From contig NZ_QMKK01000021.1 of NCBI RefSeq assembly GCF_003287875.1, positions 1-64,000 of the forward strand: a DNA stretch of 64,000 bases, in the 5' to 3' direction. Under the pieces are notes generated by a model, which worked only from the letters and a program-made list of their open reading frames with translations, made no database searches and was not told the origin of the DNA. Below, piece by piece: positions 35,583 to 43,678 of this stretch (its first letter is position 1; each line of letters opens with the position of its first letter). Both the position numbers and the translations under genes were made by a program. The stretch is from Martinezella tropici. Lineage in GTDB: Bacteria > Pseudomonadota > Alphaproteobacteria > Rhizobiales > Rhizobiaceae.

Positions 35583-36765
35583 GGAAAGAGCCGATAATCC
35601 CACACGACCCGTCGGTCAATCATCTGTCGATCTGTTGATCGTCGGCGGCGGGATCATGGGCCTTTGGGCGGCCGTTCATGCCGAGCGTCTCGGCATTCGC
35701 GCCCTGCTCGTGGAAGCCGGCCATTTCGGGCAAGGGGCGAGCGGCGGTCTGCTCGGTGCGCTGATGCCGCACATGCCGAACAAATGGTCTGACAAGAAGC
35801 AGTTTCAGTTCGATGCGCTCGTCTCCCTGGAAGAGGAAATCGCAGTATTGGAGGCAGAAACCGGGCTTTCGGCCGGCTACCGTCGCGCCGGCCGGCTGAT
35901 CCCGCTGCCGAAGCCGCATCTCAGGCAGATTGCGCTTGGGCATTCCCGAGATGCGGAAACGCATTGGCGCCAGGATGAACATGAATTTCACTGGCATGTG
36001 CTCGATGCGGCGCCCGTTTCAGGCTGGATCGACCCCGCCGCCGGCGAAAGCGGTTTCGTCTTCGATACGCTTGCGGCGCGGGTTGCTCCGCGGGCCTTGC
36101 TGAATGTGCTTCGGAGGTATCTTGCCGGAGCCACGCACGTGCAACTTGCCGAGGGTGTGACCGTCGAAAGCATCGATCCAGCCAGAGGACTGGCGACCAT
36201 GAGCGAAGGCGATATCCGCTTCGATCGCTGCATCCTTGCTGCCGGCCATTGGTCGTTTCCGATTCTCGACAGGTTGACGGAAGGCCGCAAATCCTCGCTT
36301 GGCCAACCGGTGAAGGGGCAGGCGGCCATGCTGAAGGCCGATGTCGACGGCAGCCTTCCGGTTATCTTCCGCGATGGCCTCTATATCGTTCCGCATGAGG
36401 ACGGATTGGTCGCGGTCGGCAGCACGAGCGAGAATCACTTCGACGACCCGTTGTCGACCGATGGGCAGCTTGACGATCTTCTGGCGGCAGCGCGCATCAT
36501 GGCGCCGGTGCTGGCCGGTGCGGAGGTGGTGGAACGCTGGGCCGGCCTGCGGCCGAAGGCGGTCGATCGCGATCCCATGGTGGGTGCGCATCCCGACCAT
36601 CGGTCGTTGATTGCGTTGACGGGCGGCTTCAAGGTGAGTTTCGGATTGGCGCATCGGCTGGCCGAGGCGGCGGTGCGGCAGGCGGCGGATATGGCTTGTA
36701 GTTTCAAATTGCCGCAGAGTTTCACTTTAGCAAGTCATATTTCAGTCATATCACATAAAACGTGA
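35581..36765 (+). CDS. FAD-dependent oxidoreductase, MnmC oxidase-like
   Basis: DAO-family flavoprotein of 394 residues with N-terminal dinucleotide motif LLIVGGGIMGLWAAVHAERLG and a C-terminal GLRPKAVDRDPMVG...LTGGFKVSFGLAH FAD-binding end. In E. coli the MnmC oxidase domain converts cmnm5U34 to nm5U34, the substrate of MnmD; the divergent MnmD gene makes the same partnership likely here as a split system. Glycine/D-amino acid oxidase activity is the alternative. An in-frame ATG at 35539, inside mnmD, would add 14 residues. Confidence 0.8.
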   Translation: MERADNPTRPVGQSSVDLLIVGGGIMGLWAAVHAERLGIRALLVEAGHFGQGASGGLLGALMPHMPNKWSDKKQFQFDALVSLEEEIAVLEAETGLSAGYRRAGRLIPLPKPHLRQIALGHSRDAETHWRQDEHEFHWHVLDAAPVSGWIDPAAGESGFVFDTLAARVAPRALLNVLRRYLAGATHVQLAEGVTVESIDPARGLATMSEGDIRFDRCILAAGHWSFPILDRLTEGRKSSLGQPVKGQAAMLKADVDGSLPVIFRDGLYIVPHEDGLVAVGSTSENHFDDPLSTDGQLDDLLAAARIMAPVLAGAEVVERWAGLRPKAVDRDPMVGAHPDHRSLIALTGGFKVSFGLAHRLAEAAVRQAADMACSFKLPQSFTLASHISVISHKT

Positions 36766-36870
36766 AGTCACGCCCCTTTCGGGTCGTTAATCTGTCACGC
36801 AAATCACCTATCTCCTTGGCCATCGGTGCCGGTTCGGCCTGTTGGATGTTGCGCCCTGGAGGGAGATTTT

Positions 36871-37578
36871 ATGCGCTATGCCATCTGCTTCACACCGTCT
36901 GCGAGCGATCCGCTGACGCTTGTGGCGGCGAATTGGCTCGGGCGCAATGTCTATTCCGGCGAGATGGTCGAGCCGCCTGCGGTCCGAGGGCTCGGTATTC
37001 ATGAGATTGCCTTCTATACCGCCGTTCCCCGCCGCTATGGTTTCATGGGCTTGCTGAAGGCGCCCTTCCGGCTGGCGGACGATATGTCCGAGGCTGCGCT
37101 GTTGCGTGACCTCATGCGGTTTTCCGGCTCGGTCGCGCCTTTTGAAATTCCCCAGCTGGAGGTCGCGCGGCTCGGCGGAGCGCTGGGCCTGGTTCCGTCC
37201 ACACCCAGCCAGCAGATGCATTTCCTGGCGGCATCCCTGGTTCAAGCCTTCGACCAGTATCGCGCGCCATTGACCGAGGCGGAGATCGAGCGGATCGATC
37301 CGGACGGCCTTTCGGCGACGCAATTCGCCAATCTGCACCGCTGGGGCCATCCGCACGTGATGGACGAATTCCGCTTCCAGATGATGTTGACGGGTACCGT
37401 CGGCCCGGCTGATCTGCAGCGCATGGAGCAGGCATTGCGCGACTTCTTCGAGCCGGTGCTTGCCGCACCGGTTCCCGTATCCAATATTGCGTTGATGATG
37501 GAAGATGGTTCCGGCGGTCCCTTCCGCGTGCATTCGCTGCATCCGATGGGAAAGATCAGTGCCCGGAAAATCGCGTAG
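36871..37578 (+). CDS. DUF1045 protein (2H phosphoesterase-like)
   Basis: Protein of 235 residues from DUF1045, a family also known as a phosphonate-operon protein. It shows AICFTPSASDPLTLVAANWLGRN at the N-terminus, an internal LGLVPSTPSQQMHFLAASLV and a ...GHPHVMDEFRFQMMLTGTV stretch with conserved His/Arg. Catalytic role unproven. It lies 104 nt upstream of puuE in the same orientation, with no phn genes around, so its job here may concern ureide or nucleotide metabolism. ATG at 36871 follows GGAGGGAG. Confidence 0.8.
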   Translation: MRYAICFTPSASDPLTLVAANWLGRNVYSGEMVEPPAVRGLGIHEIAFYTAVPRRYGFMGLLKAPFRLADDMSEAALLRDLMRFSGSVAPFEIPQLEVARLGGALGLVPSTPSQQMHFLAASLVQAFDQYRAPLTEAEIERIDPDGLSATQFANLHRWGHPHVMDEFRFQMMLTGTVGPADLQRMEQALRDFFEPVLAAPVPVSNIALMMEDGSGGPFRVHSLHPMGKISARKIA

Positions 37579-37605
37579 GATAGCGCGGCGGCCCACCATT
37601 GAAGA

Positions 37606-37626
37606 GAAAGTGATTTTCCCACTTTC
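37606..37626. promoter_or_regulatory. inverted repeat upstream of puuE
   Basis: GAAAGTG (37606-37612), seven bases, CACTTTC (37620-37626). A perfect dyad centred about 67 nt upstream of the puuE ATG, in the gap after the DUF1045 gene. It could be the operator of a purine-responsive regulator; no regulator is identified. Confidence 0.4.
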
Positions 37627-37682
37627 CGTCTCGACTTTCGCTGTGCGGATGCTACCGTCCGCTGATCAGAGAAGGTGCTTCA

Positions 37683-38606
37683 ATGTCGGAAAACTATTCC
37701 CGCAATCTCATCGGCTACGGCCGTAACACGCCGGATCCAAAATGGCCCGGTGACGCCCGCATCGCGGTGCAGTTCGTGATCAACTACGAAGAGGGCGGAG
37801 AAAGCTGCATTCTCGACGGCGATCCGGCTTCCGAAAACCTGCTCTCCGAGATTGTTGGTGCGGCACCCTGGCCGAACCAGCGCAATCTCAACATGGAATC
37901 GATCTACGAATACGGCGCTCGTGCCGGTTTCTGGCGGCTGTGGCGCATGTTCACAGAGCTCAAGGTGCAGGCGACCGTCTATGGCGTGACGCTCGCCATG
38001 GCACGCAATCCGGAGGCGGTCGCCGCGATGAAGGAAGCAGGCTGGGAGATCGCCAGCCACGGCTATCGCTGGCTGGAATACAAGGATTTTTCCGAGGATC
38101 TGGAGCGTAAGCACATTCTCGAAGCCGTGCGGTTGCACACCGAACTGACCGGCGAGCGGCCCTACGGCATGTACCAGGGCAAGCCGTCGGACAATACGCT
38201 GCGGCTCGTCATGGAGGAGGGCGGCTTTCTCTATTCGTCGGATTCCTATGCCGATGATCTGCCCTACTGGGTCGACGGCTTGAATGGCAAACCATTTCTG
38301 ATCATCCCCTATACGCTTGAGACCAATGACATGCGCTTTGCGACACCGCAGGGCTTCAATTCCGGCGACCAGTTCTTCATCTATCTCAAGGATGCCTTCG
38401 ACACGCTCTATGAAGAAGGCAAGCATGGCAGCCCGAAGATGATGTCGGTTGGCCTGCATTGCCGCCTGGTCGGCCGCCCCGGCCGCGCTGCGGCTTTGCG
38501 GCGGTTCATCGAATATGTGCAGAAGCACGACAAGGTCTGGATTCCGAAGCGTATCGAGATCGCCCACCACTGGTATGAGAATCATATGCCCGGGGGAGAG
38601 CGCTAA
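37683..38606 (+). CDS. puuE: allantoinase PuuE (polysaccharide deacetylase fold)
   Basis: Cofactor-independent allantoinase of 307 residues, converting allantoin to allantoate. It belongs to the polysaccharide-deacetylase-like PuuE family: RNLIGYGRNTPDPKWPGDARIAVQFVINYEEGGE, NMESIYEYGARAGFWRLWRMF, WEIASHGYRWLEYKDF and GLHCRLVGRPGRAAAL are hallmarks. uraD starts one base after its stop, so the two are cotranscribed. Confidence 0.94.
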   Translation: MSENYSRNLIGYGRNTPDPKWPGDARIAVQFVINYEEGGESCILDGDPASENLLSEIVGAAPWPNQRNLNMESIYEYGARAGFWRLWRMFTELKVQATVYGVTLAMARNPEAVAAMKEAGWEIASHGYRWLEYKDFSEDLERKHILEAVRLHTELTGERPYGMYQGKPSDNTLRLVMEEGGFLYSSDSYADDLPYWVDGLNGKPFLIIPYTLETNDMRFATPQGFNSGDQFFIYLKDAFDTLYEEGKHGSPKMMSVGLHCRLVGRPGRAAALRRFIEYVQKHDKVWIPKRIEIAHHWYENHMPGGER

Positions 38607-38607
38607 C

Positions 38608-39105
38608 ATGATGTCGCGGGCCGATTTTGTCGGCCGCTTCGGCGGCGTCTTCGAGCATTCTCCCTTCATTGCCGAACGCGCCTACGATGCCGGTGCTATC
38701 TCCGAGCCTCTGACCTCGGGCGGCGTGCACGCCGCTTTAGCGCGGTTCTTCCGTGCCGCAAGCGAGACGGAGCGGCTTGGTGTGCTGCGGGCTCATCCGG
38801 ACCTAGCGGGCCGGCTGGCGATTGCCGGCGAGTTGACGGAAGACAGCCGCAAGGAGCAGGCCGGCGCGGGGCTCGATCGGCTGAGCCCTGCGGAGCATGC
38901 GCGGTTCACCGAACTCAATGCCGGCTACGTGAGCAAGTTCGGCTTTCCCTTCATCATCGCGGTCAAGGGACTCGGCAAGGAGGATATCCTGACTGCCTTC
39001 GAAACGCGGATCGATAATGACCGGGATACGGAATTTGCGACGGCAACGGCCCAGGTGGAAAAGATCGCATTGCTGCGCCTGCAGGCCATGCTTCCCGAGG
39101 GCTGA
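38608..39105 (+). CDS. uraD: OHCU decarboxylase UraD
   Basis: 2-oxo-4-hydroxy-4-carboxy-5-ureidoimidazoline decarboxylase, 165 residues, giving S-(+)-allantoin. Family motifs: FVGRFGGVFEHSPFIAERAY, LRAHPDLAGRL with the catalytic His, and KFGFPFIIAVKG. Two ATGs in tandem (38608, 38611) can serve as the start. Followed after 60 nt by a HepT-like gene. Confidence 0.94.
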   Translation: MMSRADFVGRFGGVFEHSPFIAERAYDAGAISEPLTSGGVHAALARFFRAASETERLGVLRAHPDLAGRLAIAGELTEDSRKEQAGAGLDRLSPAEHARFTELNAGYVSKFGFPFIIAVKGLGKEDILTAFETRIDNDRDTEFATATAQVEKIALLRLQAMLPEG

Positions 39106-39165
39106 TAGCGCGCTGTTTCCCAAGCCGCTCATGATTGAGTATTTCACAAACTGAGGCTGTGTCAT

Positions 39166-39528
39166 ATGAGCCTGGATCGGCTAATCGCCCACCTTGATAA
39201 CATGCAGCGGGCCGTGTCCGAGGCAGATCAGTTCCTTCGCGGAATTGATCAAGACGCGTTTTTCAAGAATGTCGAGAAGCAGCGCGCCGTCGGGATGACA
39301 CTCCTGATGATCGGCGAGGCGGCCGCGCGCATTGGAGAGGAATATCCGGAATTTGTCGTTGACCATCCGGAGTTGCCTTGGCATGAGATGCACGACGTCA
39401 GAAGCAGAATTGCGCAGGGCTATTTCGACATCGAGGTGACGAACCTGTGGGACATCGCGCAAAAATCTCTTCCGAAATTGTTCTCTCAACTGGATTCCAT
39501 TCGCCATTGGCGCGCGGAAGGCGAATGA
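39166..39528 (+). CDS. HepT-like (DUF86) HEPN protein with altered active site
   Basis: All-helical protein of 120 residues resembling HepT toxins (HEPN ribonucleases): [20 protein letters not shown] and [22 protein letters not shown]. The RX4HXY ribonuclease motif appears here as R79-SRIA-Q84-G-Y86, with Gln (codon CAG) in place of the catalytic His. No MntA-type nucleotidyltransferase gene is adjacent. It sits inside the urate operon, 60 nt after uraD and 7 nt before allA, so it is probably cotranscribed. It may be a retired toxin or a binding protein. Confidence 0.8.
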   Translation: MSLDRLIAHLDNMQRAVSEADQFLRGIDQDAFFKNVEKQRAVGMTLLMIGEAAARIGEEYPEFVVDHPELPWHEMHDVRSRIAQGYFDIEVTNLWDIAQKSLPKLFSQLDSIRHWRAEGE

Positions 39529-39535
39529 TCATCGA

Positions 39536-40036
39536 ATGACACGGCATCTTGAAATTCTTCCACTGACGAAGGCCGCGTTCGCGCCTTTCGGCGATATGAT
39601 CGAGGCCGATCCCGCAACGATGCGGTTCATCAATGGCGGTACGACGGAGCGTTTTCATGCGCTCTCCAGTGCCGAGGCCATCGGCGACGGTGCGCGGGTC
39701 ATCCTGAACCTCTTTCGCGGCCAGCCGCGTGCCTTTCCTTTCACCATCGAGATGATGGAGCGCCATCCTTTCGGTAGTCAGTGTTTCGTGCCGCTGAAAG
39801 GCCGGCCGTTCCTCGTCGTCGTTGCGCAGGATGAGGGCGGCAGGCCCAGCAAGCCGCAGGTCTTCCTGGCACGTGGCGACCAGGGCGTGAACTATCGGGT
39901 CAATACCTGGCATTACCCGCTAATGGCGCTCGAAGAGCAGAGCGATTTCCTTGTTGTCGATCGCGACGGGCCTGGAAACAATCTGGAGGAATATTTCTTC
40001 GAAACGCCCTACATCATCGGAGCGCCGACGTTATGA
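39536..40036 (+). CDS. allA: ureidoglycolate lyase AllA
   Basis: Cupin-type enzyme of 166 residues, splitting ureidoglycolate into glyoxylate and urea. Typical motifs: [41 protein letters not shown] and [14 protein letters not shown]. Its stop overlaps the uraH start by 4 nt. Its substrate must come from allantoate through an enzyme not in this window. Confidence 0.93.
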   Translation: MTRHLEILPLTKAAFAPFGDMIEADPATMRFINGGTTERFHALSSAEAIGDGARVILNLFRGQPRAFPFTIEMMERHPFGSQCFVPLKGRPFLVVVAQDEGGRPSKPQVFLARGDQGVNYRVNTWHYPLMALEEQSDFLVVDRDGPGNNLEEYFFETPYIIGAPTL

Positions 40037-40389
40037 CCGGACTGACCACACATGTACTCGATACCGCTCTCGGCAAGCCGGCCGAAGGCCTGGTGATCGA
40101 TCTCTTCAGGATCGAGGGCGATATCCGCACGCATCTGAAGACGGTAACGACCAATGCCGACGGGCGTGTGGATGGCGGCCCCATCCTGATCGGCGACGGC
40201 TTCGTTGCCGGCACCTACGAATTGCTGTTTCGGGCCGGAGATTATCTGAGGGCCAGCGGCGCCAAGCTGCCTGAGCCGGCTTTTCTCGATCTCGTGCCGA
40301 TCCGCTTCGGTATCGCCGATACGACGGCGCATTACCACGTGCCGCTGCTGATCTCACCTTACGGTTATTCCACCTATCGCGGGAGCTGA
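40033..40389 (+). CDS. uraH: 5-hydroxyisourate hydrolase UraH
   Basis: Transthyretin-like protein of 118 residues that hydrolyses 5-hydroxyisourate to OHCU. The N-terminal [16 protein letters not shown] and the C-terminal [18 protein letters not shown] (ending in the diagnostic YRGS) are both present. ATGA overlap with allA. It completes the conversion of PuuD product towards allantoin together with uraD. Confidence 0.95.
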   Translation: MTGLTTHVLDTALGKPAEGLVIDLFRIEGDIRTHLKTVTTNADGRVDGGPILIGDGFVAGTYELLFRAGDYLRASGAKLPEPAFLDLVPIRFGIADTTAHYHVPLLISPYGYSTYRGS

Positions 40390-40392
40390 GGC

Positions 40393-41133
40393 ATGCGATT
40401 TGCCGCCATAGCAGACATCCACGGCAATCACCTTGCGCTCGAGGCGGTGCTTGCCGATATCCGCAGGCAAGGCATTACCGAGATCGTCAATCTCGGCGAT
40501 TGCTTCAGCGGGCCGCTTACGGCGGGCAAGACGGCCGATATGCTGCTGGAACTGAATGCGCCGACGGTGCGCGGCAATCACGATCGATATCTGATCGAAC
40601 TGGCGCCCGAGGCGATGCATGTTTCAGATCGAGCAGCGCATTCTGAACTGACGGAACGCCACCTCGAATGGCTGCGCGCCTTGCCCATCAGTACAGTTTA
40701 TCGGGATGAGACCTATCTTTGCCACGCGACACCAGCCGATGATAATGTCTATTGGCTCGAATCCGTCTCTTCGGACGGTCAGGTCTATCTGAAGCCGATC
40801 GAGGAGATCGAGGCACTTGCCGCCGGCATCGATTTTCCGCTGATCCTGTGCGGGCATACTCATATTCCGCGCGCCGTCCGGCTCCGCGATGGCCGCCTGA
40901 TCGTCAATCCCGGCAGCGTCGGCTGCCCTGCCTATGACGATGACCTGCCTTATCATCACAAGGTGGAAGCGGGAAACCCCTTCGCCTCTTACGCTATTTT
41001 GGAAAAGACCGGCAACAGCTGGCTGCCGGTCTTCCGGCAGGTGGCTTATGATCACATGGCGATGGCGACGCTGGCGGCGCAGAATGGTCGCGAGGAGTGG
41101 GCGAGCGGTCTGGCGACGGGCTGGCTGCGCTAG
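40393..41133 (+). CDS. metallophosphoesterase (calcineurin-like)
   Basis: Dinuclear-metal phosphoesterase of 246 residues. All ligand motifs are visible: IADIHGNH, LGDCFSG, VRGNHDRY, LCHATP and CGHTHIPR. YfcE/MJ0936-type proteins of this size hydrolyse phosphodiesters or nucleotides. It begins 3 nt after uraH, so it belongs to the urate operon, an unusual partner; its substrate is unknown. A structured 45-bp repeat begins one base after its stop. Confidence 0.88.
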   Translation: MRFAAIADIHGNHLALEAVLADIRRQGITEIVNLGDCFSGPLTAGKTADMLLELNAPTVRGNHDRYLIELAPEAMHVSDRAAHSELTERHLEWLRALPISTVYRDETYLCHATPADDNVYWLESVSSDGQVYLKPIEEIEALAAGIDFPLILCGHTHIPRAVRLRDGRLIVNPGSVGCPAYDDDLPYHHKVEAGNPFASYAILEKTGNSWLPVFRQVAYDHMAMATLAAQNGREEWASGLATGWLR

Positions 41134-41134
41134 A

Positions 41135-41179
41135 GCATGTCGCGCAGAAGTGTGCAGCGGTTTTGCGGTAACGGCATGC
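41135..41179 (+). repeat. 45-bp structured 3'-end repeat, copy 1
   Basis: Starts with GCATGTCGCGCAGAAGTG and ends with CGGTAACGGCATGC. The ends can pair (GCATGTCG with CGGCATGC), giving a hairpin, and GCTTTT follows. A near-identical copy lies inverted at 59909-59953. Both copies begin within a few bases of the stop codon of the gene on the same strand. Confidence 0.75.
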
Positions 41180-41183
41180 GCTT

Positions 41184-42323
41184 TTAAAGGTCAGCCAAGA
41201 TCGACCGATCCACCGCCTTGATATCCTGCTTGCCGCAGAGTGCCATGGAAATATCCAGCTCCTTGCGGATGATCTCTAGCGCGAGCGTTACGCCTTCCTT
41301 GCCCATGGCGCCCAGACCATAGAGGAAAGGGCGGCCAATGTAGGTGCCTTTGGCGCCGAGTGCGACGGCTTTGAGCACGTCCTGGCCCGAGCGGATGCCG
41401 CCATCCATATGCACTTCAATCTTGTCGCCGACCGCGTCGACGATCCGCGGCAACATGCTGATGGAGGAGTGGGCGCCGTCGAGTTGGCGACCGCCATGAT
41501 TGGAGACGATGATGGCGTCTGCGCCGGTATCGACGGCCGCCTTCGCATCCTCGACGTCAAGAATGCCCTTGATGATCAGCGGGCCGCCCCATTGCTCCTT
41601 GATCCAGGCGACATCGCTCCAGGAGAGCTTGGGGTCGAACTGCGAATGAGTCCAGTGCGACAGCGTCGTCATGTCGGAAATATCCTTGGCATGACCGATG
41701 ATATTGCCGAAGGAATGGCGCTTGGTCTTCAGCATGCCCATGCACCAGCCCGGTCGCATCGCCATCTGCCAGAGGTTTTTTGCCGTCATTTTCGGCGGCG
41801 CGGACAATCCGTTGCGGATATCGTTATGGCGCTGGCCGAGGATCTGCAGGTCTGCCGTCAGCACCAGCGCCGCGCATTTTGCCGCCTTGGCGCGATGGAT
41901 CAGGTTCAGGACGAAATCGCGATCCTTCATCACATAGAGCTGGAACCAGAAAGGCTGCTTCGTGACCGAAGCGATGTCCTCGATCGAGCAGATGCTCATG
42001 GTCGAGAGCGTGAAGGGGATGCCGAACTCTTCCGCCGCCCGCGCCGCCAGCATTTCGCCATCGGCGTGCTGCATGCCGGTCATCCCCGTCGGCGCCAGCG
42101 CCACCGGCATGGAGGCCTTCTGACCGACCATCGTGGTTGCGACCGACCGACCGGACATGTCGACGAGCACGCGCTGACGCAGCTTGATCTTGGCGAAATC
42201 CGCCTCGTTCGCCTGATAGGTCGATTCGGTCCAGGAGCCGGAATCGGCATATTGGAAGAACATTTTCGGCACGCGCCGCTGCGCAAGCGTTTTCAATTCG
42301 GCGATGGTCAGCGGCACGGTCAT
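41184..42323 (-). CDS. lldD: FMN-dependent L-lactate dehydrogenase / alpha-hydroxyacid dehydrogenase
   Basis: FMN-dependent TIM-barrel enzyme of 379 residues. Conserved LLAPTG-type stretch VALAPTGMTGMQHADGE, WFQLYVMKDRD, SNHGGRQLDGAHSS (catalytic His) and MDGGIRSGQDVLKAVALGA. LldD is the best family fit; glycolate or another 2-hydroxyacid is possible. It follows guaD by 47 nt on the same strand and is convergent with the urate operon. Confidence 0.85.
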   Translation of the reverse strand: MTVPLTIAELKTLAQRRVPKMFFQYADSGSWTESTYQANEADFAKIKLRQRVLVDMSGRSVATTMVGQKASMPVALAPTGMTGMQHADGEMLAARAAEEFGIPFTLSTMSICSIEDIASVTKQPFWFQLYVMKDRDFVLNLIHRAKAAKCAALVLTADLQILGQRHNDIRNGLSAPPKMTAKNLWQMAMRPGWCMGMLKTKRHSFGNIIGHAKDISDMTTLSHWTHSQFDPKLSWSDVAWIKEQWGGPLIIKGILDVEDAKAAVDTGADAIIVSNHGGRQLDGAHSSISMLPRIVDAVGDKIEVHMDGGIRSGQDVLKAVALGAKGTYIGRPFLYGLGAMGKEGVTLALEIIRKELDISMALCGKQDIKAVDRSILADL

Positions 42324-42370
42324 GGCTCTTTGCCTTCCGGAAGGTTATATGGAGGTGGGTTGGGATTGCC

Positions 42371-43678
42371 TCATTGCAGGATGGATTTCATCGGCTTTCC
42401 AGCAACATAGGTTTCGATGACCGCCCGGTCGTCGCCCATGGTCTGAAGCAGGAACAGCTCTTCGGTAAGGCTCTTCGTCACCTCCATCTTCAGCGCCATG
42501 GCCGGCGTCGCGGCCGCGTTGAGGACGATCAGGTCGGCTTCAGTGCCGGCATCGAGCGTGCCGATCTTGTCGACGAGGGAGAGGGACTCGGCATTGCCGC
42601 GCGTCATGTAATAATAGCTTTCCAGCGGGTTCAGTCGCTCGCCGAGCAGCTGCTGGATCTTGTAGGCCTCGTCCATCGTGCGCAGCATGGAATAGCTGGA
42701 GCCGCCGCCGATATCGGTGGCGACGCCGATGCGAACGGGCTTCTCGCGACGAGCGAGCGCCTTCAGCGGGAAGAGGCCGGAGCCGAGGAAGAGGTTCGAG
42801 GTCGGGCAATGCACCGCAACCGCACCGGCCTCGCTCATGGCATCGGCTTCGCGGTCGGAAAGGTGGATCGCATGGCCGAACAGGCTCTTGGGGCCGAGCA
42901 GTCCGTAGCGGGCATAGATATCGGTGTAGTCGATCGCGTCCGGATAGAGCTCGCAGGTAAAGGCGATCTCGTCGTGATTCTCGGAAAGATGCGTCTGGAT
43001 ATGCAGGTCCGGAAATTCGCCGGCAAGCGCGGCCGTTGCCTCCATCTGCGCCGGTGTGGAGGTGATCGCGAAGCGCGGCGTGATGGCAACGTGATTGCGG
43101 CCCTTGCCGTGCCAGTCCGATATCACCTGACGGGTTTCGTCATAGCCCATCTCGGGCGTATCAAGGAGGCCCTGCGGGGCGTTGCGATCCATCATCACCT
43201 TGCCGCCGACCATGCGCATGTTGCGACGGATGGCTTCGGCAAAATAGGCGTCGGCGGAGGTTTTATGGACCGAACAATAGGCAACGGCCGTCGTCGTGCC
43301 GTGGCGGATCATCTCGTCATAGAAATGCTTGGCGATACGCTCCGCATGTGCGCTTTCGACGAAACGGCATTCCTCGGGGAATGTATAGGTGTTCAGCCAT
43401 TCCAGAAGGTTGGCGGCGTAGGAGGCGATCACCTGCATCTGCGGGAAATGCAGGTGCATGTCGATGAAGCCGGGCAGGATGAGATGCGGACGGTGGTCGA
43501 TCTCGGTTATGCCTTTCGGGGCGTGCGCCTTGATATCGGCATAGGCCCCGGTCGCGACGATCAAGCCGTTTTCGATCAGCAGGCCGCCATCGCTTTCATA
43601 AACGTAGCTGTCGGTATCATCGAGGCTTTGCGGCAGGCGCTTGAAGGAAAGCAGGCGGCCGCGCAGAAGGGTGGTCAT
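42371..43678 (-). CDS. guaD: guanine deaminase
   Basis: Zinc amidohydrolase of 435 residues converting guanine to xanthine. Metal motifs: PGFIDMHLHFPQ (HxH), IQTHLSENHDEI, HAIHLSDRE and GVATDIGGGSSYSML. The GuaD-specific FPEECRF segment is present. Its start overlaps the puuD stop by 4 nt, so urate oxidation and guanine deamination are translationally coupled. Confidence 0.94.
   Translation of the reverse strand: MTTLLRGRLLSFKRLPQSLDDTDSYVYESDGGLLIENGLIVATGAYADIKAHAPKGITEIDHRPHLILPGFIDMHLHFPQMQVIASYAANLLEWLNTYTFPEECRFVESAHAERIAKHFYDEMIRHGTTTAVAYCSVHKTSADAYFAEAIRRNMRMVGGKVMMDRNAPQGLLDTPEMGYDETRQVISDWHGKGRNHVAITPRFAITSTPAQMEATAALAGEFPDLHIQTHLSENHDEIAFTCELYPDAIDYTDIYARYGLLGPKSLFGHAIHLSDREADAMSEAGAVAVHCPTSNLFLGSGLFPLKALARREKPVRIGVATDIGGGSSYSMLRTMDEAYKIQQLLGERLNPLESYYYMTRGNAESLSLVDKIGTLDAGTEADLIVLNAAATPAMALKMEVTKSLTEELFLLQTMGDDRAVIETYVAGKPMKSILQ

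Noticed and set aside
39166..39528. Complete HepT-MntA toxin-antitoxin module
   Set aside because: No nucleotidyltransferase (MntA) gene is adjacent and the catalytic His is replaced by Gln.
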